From the NCBI GenBank assembly GCA_002869425.1, contig PKSZ01000117.1, forward strand, positions 1-5,502: a stretch of DNA of 5,502 nucleotides. Reading direction: 5' to 3'. The position numbers and the translations under genes were made by a program. Below, in pieces: positions 1 to 5,470 of this stretch. The notes under the pieces were generated by a model. That model saw nothing but the letters and a program-made list of their open reading frames with translations. It had not been told where the DNA came from and did not search any database. Every line of letters starts with the position of its first letter. Positions within the stretch are counted from its first letter, which is position 1. The stretch is from Marinilabiliales bacterium. GTDB lineage: Bacteria; Bacteroidota; Bacteroidia; Bacteroidales; BM523.

Positions 1-573
1 ACACATGCTCCTCATGAAGTTCCAATGGAGGAAGTGGTTCACTGGCCTGAAAATAAAGCAGAAAGGAAATATCTGAATTCCGGTTATTATACTGACAAAT
101 GTATTGGAGAAATGATTGAAGCGGCTAAAAAGCAGGATTGGTATAAAAATACTTTGTTTATTTTTATGGCAGATCATGGTCATCAATCCTATCGTCATTG
201 GGGATATTATGCTCCAAATAGCCGGAAGATACCTTTTCTCTTTTATGGTGATGTTATTAAGAAGGAGTATAGGGGAAAGAGGGTAGATCCTATCATTTCT
301 CAACTCGATTTGCCAAAAACACTACTTTATCAACTTGGATGCAATACAGCAAAATATACGTGGAGTAAAAATGCCTTGAATTACTATGTGCCTCAATATG
401 CAGGATTTGCTTTTGAAGTTGGATTTGGTTGGGTAAGATCCTTTGGTAGTGTTACTTATGATTACGAATATAATCGTTTTTTTGAAGGAGCCAATGAAGG
501 AATGCGAGATTCACTATACACGGAAGGAGCAATGTATATGCAAAGAATTTACGATCATTTTCTTGCATTTTAG
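1..573 (+). CDS. LtaS-type phosphatase/sulfatase-fold membrane enzyme, C-terminal part (5' end outside window)
   Basis: The frame is open from base 1, so this is the last 190 residues of a longer protein; the ATG at 25 is internal. Residue 2 (His in THAPHEVP) sits where LtaS-like enzymes have a conserved active-site SH-x-PF motif. The stretch YYTDKCIGEMI (about 29-39) followed by NTLFIFMADHGH (50-61) is the family signature; D58 and H59 are expected metal ligands. IPFLFYG and SQLDLPKTLL downstream also match the family. The catalytic Thr and N-terminal membrane helices would lie upstream and are not visible. LtaS relatives transfer phosphoglycerol or similar groups, or hydrolyse phosphate or sulfate esters, with the catalytic domain outside the cytoplasmic membrane. 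Gram-negative Bacteroidota do not make lipoteichoic acid, so the substrate is unknown and an ltaS symbol is not justified. The family call is firm; the substrate cannot be told. Confidence 0.9.
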   Translation, partial: THAPHEVPMEEVVHWPENKAERKYLNSGYYTDKCIGEMIEAAKKQDWYKNTLFIFMADHGHQSYRHWGYYAPNSRKIPFLFYGDVIKKEYRGKRVDPIISQLDLPKTLLYQLGCNTAKYTWSKNALNYYVPQYAGFAFEVGFGWVRSFGSVTYDYEYNRFFEGANEGMRDSLYTEGAMYMQRIYDHFLAF

Positions 574-589
574 CATCAAAAACTGAGCT

Positions 590-644
590 TTTGTAAATCA
601 TCATTCCATTCTGTTTGTAAATTCTTATTATTAGCTTAATTTTA
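590..644 (+). promoter_or_regulatory. Putative Bacteroidota-type promoter for the 603-residue gene
   Basis: TTTG at 614-617 is followed after 19 bases by TAATTTTA at 637-644, one base off the -7 consensus TAnnTTTG. This fits the TTG-N17-23-TAnnTTTG arrangement described for Bacteroidota and would place transcription start near 649-651, about 22 bases before the ATG at 673. The 9-mer TTTGTAAAT occurs twice, at 590-598 and 614-622, the second copy covering the -33 box. Such AT-rich matches are easy to find by chance, so confidence is limited. Confidence 0.35.
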
Positions 645-672
645 GTTCATCAACAAAAAACAACTTGATTTT

Positions 673-2484
673 ATGGTGAAAACGATGCACTTTTTCAGGA
701 GAAATTACAGGACAATATTTGCTTTTTTACTGTTGTTTGCTTTGGTATTAATATCTGCAGATTTATTTGCCCGTGTTGGTGGCGGTGGCGGAAGTTCAAG
801 GAGTAGCGGTGGAGATGGAGATTTGATCGGTATTGCAATATATATCATCAGTATGATACCTTTTCCGTATAATATGATAGTATTGGCAATTGTTATAGTG
901 TTGTATTTTTTGGCAAAAAAGAAAATGCGTCAGCAAACTGTTTTGAATCAGTTACCTACAGGCGAAGGACCTTCAAAAGCAAGGGGTTACGATAATTTTG
1001 CAGCATCCAATCCGGATTTCAATGAAACAGAGTTTAAGAAAAATGTTGAGGATTCGTTTATAGCTATACAAAATGCCTGGCAGGATAAGGATATGGGGAA
1101 AGTTCGTCATTTTATCTCTGATGGTATGTACCAGAGATTAAACACCCAGTTTAAAATGATGGATATCCTGAAGCAAAAAAATACCATTGATAAATTGAAT
1201 GTAAAGAATGTGTATATAGATAAAATTGAATCAGATGGACAGTTTGATATCATTCATGTTGCCATTCATGCTAGTATAGTTGATAAATTTATTAGTGAAA
1301 AATATTCAAAACTTAATTCAGGAGGAAGTGAAGAGTTTGTTGAATACTGGTCTTATATGAAGAAGAGAGGAGTGGAAGCCAAGGATTTATTCCATACTAA
1401 TAATTGTCCGAACTGTGGTGGAGAATTGCCTAAGAAAGCAAATGATGTAAGCAAATGCGAGTTTTGTGGTACGGTTATGAATTCTCCTGAATATGGGTGG
1501 ATTCTGGCAGAAATTACACAGGCTGATGACTATATTACTTCCAATTCCATGGTTATGAAAGATAGCAATCTGAAAGGAAAAATTGGTGATCTGGTAGCAA
1601 ATAATCCTGATTTTTCAGTTCAGTTGATAGAGGATAAGGTAAGTAATGGTTATTTGCAGATTGAAACTGCGCGTGTAATGAATGATAACAAACTGCTTAG
1701 ACGATTTGTTTCAGATGAATATTTTGAGAGAAAGAAAGACGAGTTTAAAGATAATGACTTTGTATATAATCGTTTGTATTTGAATGATGTTAGCTTATTG
1801 GGCATTGGACAAAAAGATAAGAAAAATCAATTGCTTGTTTCTGTTAAGGTTAGTTATCAGAAAGTGCGACTAATGGAGAAGAAAGTAGATATTCTGGATC
1901 CAGTTGTAACCTGTAAAACAGAAATTGTACGAATAGAACGAGATATGCAAGCAGCACAATCTAAAGGATCTGCATATACACATACTTGTCCTTCATGTGG
2001 TGGTTCTGTGGAAGATACATTGGATACCAAATGTCCTTATTGCGGCAATCCTGTGAATAGCAGCAGTACAGATTGGATTATAGCTGATGTTATGAGCATG
2101 GAGGAATACTACAATTATTACTCTGCTAATGCTGCTGCATTCAGTATACCTGTAAAACCTGAAAAAACGGATGTACTTTATAAGGTTCGCGATTATGCAT
2201 TCAATAATGTTTTATTGATGATTGCAGTGGACGGTGTTTTTGATGCAGAAGAGAAGAAATTTGCCGAAAGCCTTGCGAAAAAATGGGGTTATAATGTTGA
2301 TAAAATTCAACCGATGTTTCAAATGGCACAAAATGGAAAACTTGTTCTACGTATGCCTGAAGATCCAAAACAGCGAAAGAAAATTTATGAAATGATGAAC
2401 AAGGCTGCACAAGTAGATGGAAATATAAGTGAGGAAGAACAAAATCTCCTTAACACAGTGAGGGATAGGTATATTGCAGCATAA
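673..2484 (+). CDS. Membrane-anchored protein with two Tim44-like/zinc-ribbon modules and a C-terminal TerB-like domain
   Basis: This protein has 603 residues. Residues 1-33 look like a signal peptide or first membrane helix. A Gly/Ser-rich linker (36-49) and a hydrophobic segment (51-81) broken by PFPY follow, then basic residues, so the rest is probably cytoplasmic. Module 1 (about 104-290) starts near NPDFNETEFKKNVEDSF, resembles Tim44-like domains, and ends in a zinc ribbon with C245, C248, C262 and C265. Module 2 (about 303-482) starts near NNPDFSVQLIEDKV and ends in a ribbon with C439, C442, C454 and C457. Both ribbons lead into a matching W-I-L/I-A-E/D segment, so an internal duplication is clear. 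Residues 497-600 are helical with two acidic motifs, AVDGVFDAEE and QVDGNISEEE, typical of TerB-like domains. Tim44-like domains are linked to membrane association and TerB-like ones to stress or metal responses, but the function here is unknown. An alternative start is Met5 (685). There is no Shine-Dalgarno sequence, as is usual in this phylum. Confidence 0.9.
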   Translation: MVKTMHFFRRNYRTIFAFLLLFALVLISADLFARVGGGGGSSRSSGGDGDLIGIAIYIISMIPFPYNMIVLAIVIVLYFLAKKKMRQQTVLNQLPTGEGPSKARGYDNFAASNPDFNETEFKKNVEDSFIAIQNAWQDKDMGKVRHFISDGMYQRLNTQFKMMDILKQKNTIDKLNVKNVYIDKIESDGQFDIIHVAIHASIVDKFISEKYSKLNSGGSEEFVEYWSYMKKRGVEAKDLFHTNNCPNCGGELPKKANDVSKCEFCGTVMNSPEYGWILAEITQADDYITSNSMVMKDSNLKGKIGDLVANNPDFSVQLIEDKVSNGYLQIETARVMNDNKLLRRFVSDEYFERKKDEFKDNDFVYNRLYLNDVSLLGIGQKDKKNQLLVSVKVSYQKVRLMEKKVDILDPVVTCKTEIVRIERDMQAAQSKGSAYTHTCPSCGGSVEDTLDTKCPYCGNPVNSSSTDWIIADVMSMEEYYNYYSANAAAFSIPVKPEKTDVLYKVRDYAFNNVLLMIAVDGVFDAEEKKFAESLAKKWGYNVDKIQPMFQMAQNGKLVLRMPEDPKQRKKIYEMMNKAAQVDGNISEEEQNLLNTVRDRYIAA

Positions 2485-2486
2485 AA

Positions 2487-2546
2487 CCTGAGATTTGAAT
2501 ATTTCTTACCTTCTATAAAGGCAGAAAAAAATATTAAATTCTCAGG
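2487..2546. terminator. Long imperfect hairpin between convergent genes, likely bidirectional terminator
   Basis: CCTGAGA at 2487-2493 pairs with TCTCAGG at 2540-2546. Pairing continues from 2495 to 2504 with 2529-2538, giving 18 positions with two mismatches (2494/2539 and 2497/2536). A smaller hairpin, CCTT (2509-2512) with AAGG (2518-2521), lies inside the loop. The structure begins two bases after the stop of the 603-residue gene and ends four bases before the end of queA. Read on the minus strand it is followed by TTTT, which fits termination of queA; on the plus strand the T-rich stretch (2555-2560) is weaker and interrupted. Confidence 0.55.
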
Positions 2547-2550
2547 CAGT

Positions 2551-3756
2551 TTACATTTTTGGAGATAAAATTGAGCCGTCACCATAGCTTAAAAAACGAA
2601 AATCGTTGTTTAAAGCATATTTGTAAATTTTTCCCCAATCTTCACCAGTCAGTGCACTTACTAAAAGTAGTAATGTGCTTTTGGGTTGGTGAAAATTTGT
2701 GATCAAGCGTTTTACCAATTTAAATTCATAACCCGGAGCAATAATAATTTGTGTTTTTCCTTCAATAAAGTCCAGGTTTTGATTTTTCATATATTCCAAT
2801 AGGGTTTCCAATACATTTGATTCCTCTTTGTTTTCATATGCTTGCCATTGTGAAATATAAAAAGGATCATTTTTTCCCTGTATAATATTTAAACCAATTT
2901 GGTAAATACTTTCTAAAACTCTTGCTGTAGTTGTTCCTGTTGCAATAATTTTCCCCTGATAATTAATGAAATTCTGAAGCGATTTTTTTGTAAATGTAAA
3001 ATGTTCCGTATGCATTTCATGATCCGTAATTCGTTCACTTTGAACAGGTTTAAATGTTCCTGCTCCAACATGTAGCGTAACAAATTCAGATTGTATCGAT
3101 TTGTTTTGAATTGATTTTAGCAGCTTGTCTGTAAAATGAAGTCCTGCTGTTGGTGCAGCAACAGATCCTTCATGATGAGAATAAACTGTTTGGTATGTTT
3201 GTTTATCATTTTCTTCAGCTTTCCTTTTTAAGTAGGGAGGAAGCGGTACTTCGCCAGCATGTTCAAGTATTTCAGAAAAGGAGCAAATGTTTTTATCCCA
3301 CTGAAATTTAATCAATATATCATTTGAATTCTCTTTGAAAATAGAAGCTTTCAGGGATACCTCTTTTTGTTCCAGTTGAATAATACGTGTAAGGTATTTG
3401 TCTTTCCATTTGCGCTTATTACCTACTATACAGCTCCAGGTACACTCTTCCTTAGACTGGAAGGAAAGGTTGTAATCAGATGGTTCAAAAGGCTCCAGAC
3501 AGAAAACCTCAATTTTAGCACCTGTTTCTTTAAAAAAGTTTAAACGAGCCTGAACAACCTTGGTATTGTTGAAAACAAGCAATTCGTCTTTCTCTATATA
3601 TTTGTATAGATTGGAAAAAGAATCATTTGAAATTTCATTATTTCTGTATACCAGCAATTTACTCTGATCCCTTTTTTGTAACGGATATTTAGGGATTTTA
3701 TCTTCAGGAAGATGATAATTATACGATTCAATATTAAGGTTTCGAAGCTTTTCCAT
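2551..3756 (-). CDS. queA: S-adenosylmethionine:tRNA ribosyltransferase-isomerase (QueA), long form
   Basis: QueA transfers and isomerises the ribosyl part of S-adenosylmethionine onto 7-aminomethyl-7-deazaguanine in tRNA, forming epoxyqueuosine at wobble position 34 of GUN-anticodon tRNAs. It acts in the cytoplasm. The start at 3756 gives 401 residues beginning MEKLRNLNIESYNYHLPEDK, matching the family's usual N-terminal LPxxxI region. The frame stays open upstream to 4149, but that part is antisense to the next gene and has no family resemblance. Diagnostic motifs are LLVFNNTKVVQARL (59-72), HAGEVPLPPYLKR (166-178), GSVAAPTAGLHFT (197-209), TLHVGAGTFKPV (227-238), the H246-x2-H249-x2-H252 cluster, ATGTTTARVLES (272-283), LITNFHQPKSTLLLLVSA (351-368) and FRFLSYGD (386-393). 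It is longer than the roughly 350-residue E. coli enzyme; about 30 extra residues lie between VLES and TQIIIAPGY. The gene is transcribed alone, convergent with its left neighbour and divergent from its right one. Confidence 0.95.
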   Translation of the reverse strand: MEKLRNLNIESYNYHLPEDKIPKYPLQKRDQSKLLVYRNNEISNDSFSNLYKYIEKDELLVFNNTKVVQARLNFFKETGAKIEVFCLEPFEPSDYNLSFQSKEECTWSCIVGNKRKWKDKYLTRIIQLEQKEVSLKASIFKENSNDILIKFQWDKNICSFSEILEHAGEVPLPPYLKRKAEENDKQTYQTVYSHHEGSVAAPTAGLHFTDKLLKSIQNKSIQSEFVTLHVGAGTFKPVQSERITDHEMHTEHFTFTKKSLQNFINYQGKIIATGTTTARVLESIYQIGLNIIQGKNDPFYISQWQAYENKEESNVLETLLEYMKNQNLDFIEGKTQIIIAPGYEFKLVKRLITNFHQPKSTLLLLVSALTGEDWGKIYKYALNNDFRFLSYGDGSILSPKM

Positions 3757-3782
3757 TTGGCAGGTAAAATTAATTAACTTTG
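3756..3782 (+). promoter_or_regulatory. Putative promoter of the DUF2027-Smr gene
   Basis: TAACTTTG at 3775-3782 is a perfect match to the Bacteroidota -7 box TAnnTTTG. A TTTG at 3756-3759 could be the -33 box, although the 15-base spacer is shorter than the usual 17-23. Transcription would begin near 3787, leaving about a 43-base leader before the ATG at 3830. The -33 candidate overlaps the queA start codon on the other strand, so the two promoters are packed back to back. Confidence 0.5.
3765..3772 (-). promoter_or_regulatory. Weak -7-like box upstream of queA
   Basis: Read on the minus strand this is TAATTTTA, one base off TAnnTTTG, ending eight bases before the queA ATG. Transcription would start only a few bases before the start codon, giving an almost leaderless mRNA. 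No convincing -33 TTG lies at the expected distance. It is a candidate only because queA must have a promoter in this short divergent region or within the start of the Smr gene. Confidence 0.2.
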
Positions 3783-3829
3783 TGGTCAGAATGAAAAGCT
3801 GATCAGGGAATTTATTAAAATAGTGAATT

Positions 3830-4909
3830 ATGGGAATACATGCAGGTGATAAAGTTAGATTTTTGAATGATGTAGGAGGTGGAATGGTTGTGAAAGAGGT
3901 TGATAAACAGACAGTTTTGGTCAGAAATGATTTTGGATTTGATGTTCCTGTTCTTCGCAATGAGTTGGTTGTTATTGAAAAAGGAGGAGTAGACAATCTT
4001 GTAGATATTGAGCAAGAAACGAAACCAAAAGAAGAGAAAGTTGCGTTTGGATATGATGATGAGGAATTTGACACATATTTTGAACTACCTGATAACCTAT
4101 CTGATGAACAAGAAATTGCACCGGTTCTGTATTTTGCTTTGGTACCCAAGGAGGATAAGAATTTATTGGAAACAGATATTCAGCTATATTTAATTAACGA
4201 TTCCGATTGTGAGCTTACATATCATTATAACCTGAAAACAAATGATCGTTATTTATTTAGAGAAAAAGGAGAACTTGAAGATAATACAAAAGTGTATCTC
4301 GAAACTTTTCATCGTCAGGATATTACTTCTATTGCAGGTTTTTATCTGCAGGCTTTGGTTCGGTTTAAGAACACCGACTATATGCTGGATAATGTTCAGT
4401 CTGAAGTTCAAATACCACATATAAAGCTATTTAAGGAAACATCTTTTGTTGAAAATGATTATTTTGATGAACCTGCAATGTTCCTTTCTGTTGATCTACA
4501 GGACTCTCTAAAAAAGCTTGAAAACATTGATAGTGAGCAGATAAAGAAAGAAATTCAGAAAAAGGAAGAATCTGTTATTGATGAGAAACAAAAGAATTTC
4601 AAATCACCAAAGCCCAATAAAGAGATTGTAGAAGTTGATCTTCATATCTACAATCTTACAGAGGAGGACTACAGGCAGCTAAGTAATTCTGAAATGCTTG
4701 AAATCCAGATGAATCACTTTAGAGATACACTGAATAATTCTCTTCAAAATAAGGATATTTACAAACTTGTGTTCATTCATGGGGTTGGGAATGGAACGCT
4801 GAAAAATGAGATTAGAAGAACTTTAGACAGAGAGTATAGTTACATTAAATATCAGGACGCTTCTTTCAAAGAGTATGGTTATGGAGCGACTCTTTTGATT
4901 TTAAGGTAA
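3830..4909 (+). CDS. DUF2027 domain protein with C-terminal Smr domain
   Basis: This protein has 359 residues and the domain order typical of Bacteroidota DUF2027 proteins. Residues 1-50 (IHAGDKVRFLND, then GGGMVV and VPVLRNELVVI) look like a small beta-rich, KOW-like N-terminal module. After an acidic linker (about 51-95), residues 96-220 are predicted beta-rich and correspond to the DUF2027 core. A charged Lys/Glu-rich linker (about 225-265) follows, then the Smr domain at 266-359: VDLH (269-272), IHGVGNGTLKNEIRRTL (316-332) and the final GYGATLLIL (350-358). Smr domains occur at the C-terminus of MutS2 and in stand-alone proteins; some are nucleases, and MutS2 Smr is linked to ribosome rescue in other bacteria. 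There is no MutS ATPase here, so MutS2 would be a wrong name. The biological role of this subfamily is not established. The ATG at 3830 places the conserved GDKVRFLND at the N-terminus, which supports this start. The gene ends just before the rnpB promoter. Confidence 0.92.
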   Translation: MGIHAGDKVRFLNDVGGGMVVKEVDKQTVLVRNDFGFDVPVLRNELVVIEKGGVDNLVDIEQETKPKEEKVAFGYDDEEFDTYFELPDNLSDEQEIAPVLYFALVPKEDKNLLETDIQLYLINDSDCELTYHYNLKTNDRYLFREKGELEDNTKVYLETFHRQDITSIAGFYLQALVRFKNTDYMLDNVQSEVQIPHIKLFKETSFVENDYFDEPAMFLSVDLQDSLKKLENIDSEQIKKEIQKKEESVIDEKQKNFKSPKPNKEIVEVDLHIYNLTEEDYRQLSNSEMLEIQMNHFRDTLNNSLQNKDIYKLVFIHGVGNGTLKNEIRRTLDREYSYIKYQDASFKEYGYGATLLILR

Positions 4910-4928
4910 CATTTATCAGAATAATATC

Positions 4929-4936
4929 TACTTTTG
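4929..4936 (+). promoter_or_regulatory. -7 promoter box of rnpB
   Basis: TACTTTTG is an exact match to the Bacteroidota -7 consensus TAnnTTTG. Its last base lies five bases before 4941, the 5' end of RNase P RNA deduced independently from the P1 helix, so position and consensus agree. A TTG-type -33 box is not evident at the expected distance; the nearest TTTG (4894-4897) is 31 bases upstream, inside the Smr gene. The promoter begins 20 bases after the Smr stop codon. Confidence 0.7.
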
Positions 4937-4940
4937 TATC

Positions 4941-5256
4941 AAAGCAGGCCGTTCTATCGCTCCTTCGGGGGAGGAAAGTCCGGACAACAAAGAGCAACGT
5001 ACTTCTGAAAGAGAAGATATCCGTGAGGGTATAGCAGTGCAACAGAAAATAACCGCTTTGCTTGTCAAAGTAAGGGTGAAAAGGTGGAGTAAGAGCCTAC
5101 CAGTGTTGCAGGCGACTGTAACAGCTGTGTGCCTTACGTGTTGCAAGACCATGTATACCGACGCATTAGGGCTGCTCGCTTTATGTCGGGGGGTAGGTCG
5201 CATTAGATAAATGATAGAAGCCTTTAGGAACAGAATCCGGCTTACAGGCCTGCTTT
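4941..5256 (+). ncRNA. rnpB: RNase P RNA, bacterial class A
   Basis: This is the catalytic RNA of ribonuclease P, which removes 5' leaders from precursor tRNAs together with the RnpA protein. The 5' conserved block GAGGAAAGTCCGGAC is at 4971-4985 and the 3' block ACAGAATCCGGCTTAC at 5230-5245; together they form the P4 core. Other family landmarks are ACAGAAAATAACCGC (5042-5056), TAAGGGTGAAAAGGTG (5071-5086), AGTAAGAGC (5089-5097) and the ACTGTAACAGC stretch near 5115. The ends are set by P1: AAAGCAGGCC (4941-4950) is the exact complement of GGCCTGCTTT (5247-5256). P2 pairs 4952-4958 with 5213-5219 without mismatch. P3 is a short hairpin with a TTCG loop (4960-4971). The deduced length is about 316 bases, shorter than the 377 of E. 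coli, so some peripheral helices are reduced. A minus-strand frame at 4928-5203 is not a gene. Confidence 0.97.
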
Positions 5257-5260
5257 TTTT
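5247..5260 (+). terminator. rnpB 3' end and terminator T-tract
   Basis: The 3' strand of P1 (5247-5256) runs directly into an uninterrupted run of seven T (5254-5260). The GC-rich part of P1 followed by the U-tract resembles an intrinsic terminator, although the pairing partner is the distant 5' end of the same RNA and the mature 3' end may be trimmed. Confidence 0.5.
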
Positions 5261-5300
5261 ATAGAGGAGGGGAGTTTTCTCTACCTGATTTCAAATTATC

Positions 5301-5333
5301 TCTAAAGCCATTTTAAAGCACATTTAAAGCACT
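5301..5333. repeat. Three tandem 11-bp direct repeats
   Basis: The units are TCTAAAGCCAT (5301-5311), TTTAAAGCACA (5312-5322) and TTTAAAGCACT (5323-5333). The last two agree at ten of eleven positions; the first is more diverged but keeps the TAAAGC core in phase. A period of 11 bases is about one DNA turn. Tandem 11-bp units are known as binding sites for OmpR/PhoB-type response regulators, but no regulator is shown here and the array also covers the 3' end of the small minus-strand ORF. Confidence 0.6.
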
Positions 5334-5417
5334 TTTTATTTTAGAAAGTATATTATCCTGTTTTAACGGGAGATCGGCTCTTATTTTCAAATTCACCTTA
5401 TGATGGAAATAGTGCAT
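5313..5417 (-). CDS. Possible small ORF of 34 residues, or tail of a longer gene
   Basis: Read on the minus strand, an ATG at 5417 opens a 34-residue frame starting MHYFHHKVNLKIRADL and ending in SALNVL before a TAA at 5315-5313. The predicted peptide is basic with a possible amphipathic helix in its second half; I do not recognise it. It lies about 21 bases downstream of the start predicted from the promoter-like sequence at 5470-5443, which is a reasonable leader. The same frame stays open upstream to the window end (62 sense codons), so it could instead be the C-terminus of a gene lying mostly outside. AT-rich non-coding DNA can produce this by chance and the codon pattern is not persuasive. 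Confidence 0.2.
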   Translation of the reverse strand: MHYFHHKVNLKIRADLPLKQDNILSKIKSALNVL

Positions 5418-5421
5418 GGAT

Positions 5422-5452
5422 TTACATATGTAATACTCATTACAAATGTAAT
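5422..5452. promoter_or_regulatory. Two tandem TACA-N2-TGTA dyads, operator-like
   Basis: TTACATATGTAA (5422-5433) is a perfect 12-bp palindrome. ATTACAAATGTAAT (5439-5452) has perfect 6-base arms around two central bases. Both contain TACA-N2-TGTA, and their centres are 18 bases apart. This is the core recognised by BlaI/MecI/CopY-family repressors, which bind such dyads in tandem. Members of this family are common in Bacteroidota, but no repressor gene is seen in the window, so the assignment is an inference from the motif. Confidence 0.45.
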
Positions 5453-5470
5453 CTGAAATTATCAATGCAA
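5443..5470 (-). promoter_or_regulatory. Putative minus-strand promoter overlapping the second dyad
   Basis: On the minus strand, TTG (5470-5468) is followed after 17 bases by TACATTTG (5450-5443), an exact TAnnTTTG match. This fits the Bacteroidota TTG-N17-23-TAnnTTTG arrangement. Using the spacing seen at rnpB, transcription would start near 5438, so one dyad covers the -7 box and the other lies just downstream of the start, a layout suited to repression. The -7 match is partly forced by the dyad sequence itself, which lowers its weight. Confidence 0.4.

Noticed and set aside
577..593. CAAAA...TTTTG inverted repeat after the first gene, as a terminator
   Set aside because: Only five A/T-rich pairs with no following T-run; too weak to call.
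2201..2585. Two minus-strand frames at 2201-2410 and 2385-2585
   Set aside because: They are shadows of the TerB-like coding region and of the terminator hairpin, with no recognisable protein features.
3757..4149. Upstream extension of the queA frame by 131 codons
   Set aside because: It is antisense to the N-terminus of the DUF2027-Smr gene, Ser/Thr-rich and unlike QueA; the family N-terminus begins at 3756.
4008..4424. Short plus-strand frames at 4008-4193 and 4242-4424, and a minus-strand frame at 3815-4015
   Set aside because: All overlap the well-supported DUF2027-Smr gene in other frames and have no family resemblance.
3830..4909. Naming the Smr gene mutS2
   Set aside because: It has the Smr domain but no MutS-type ATPase or clamp region and is far shorter than MutS2; the N-terminal part fits DUF2027.
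4928..5203. Minus-strand frame of 91 codons
   Set aside because: It lies wholly across RNase P RNA and its promoter, whose conserved blocks and helices explain the sequence.
5261..5282. TAGAG...CTCTA inverted repeat after rnpB
   Set aside because: A five-base stem with a loop of about 12 bases is expected by chance and has no T-tract after it.
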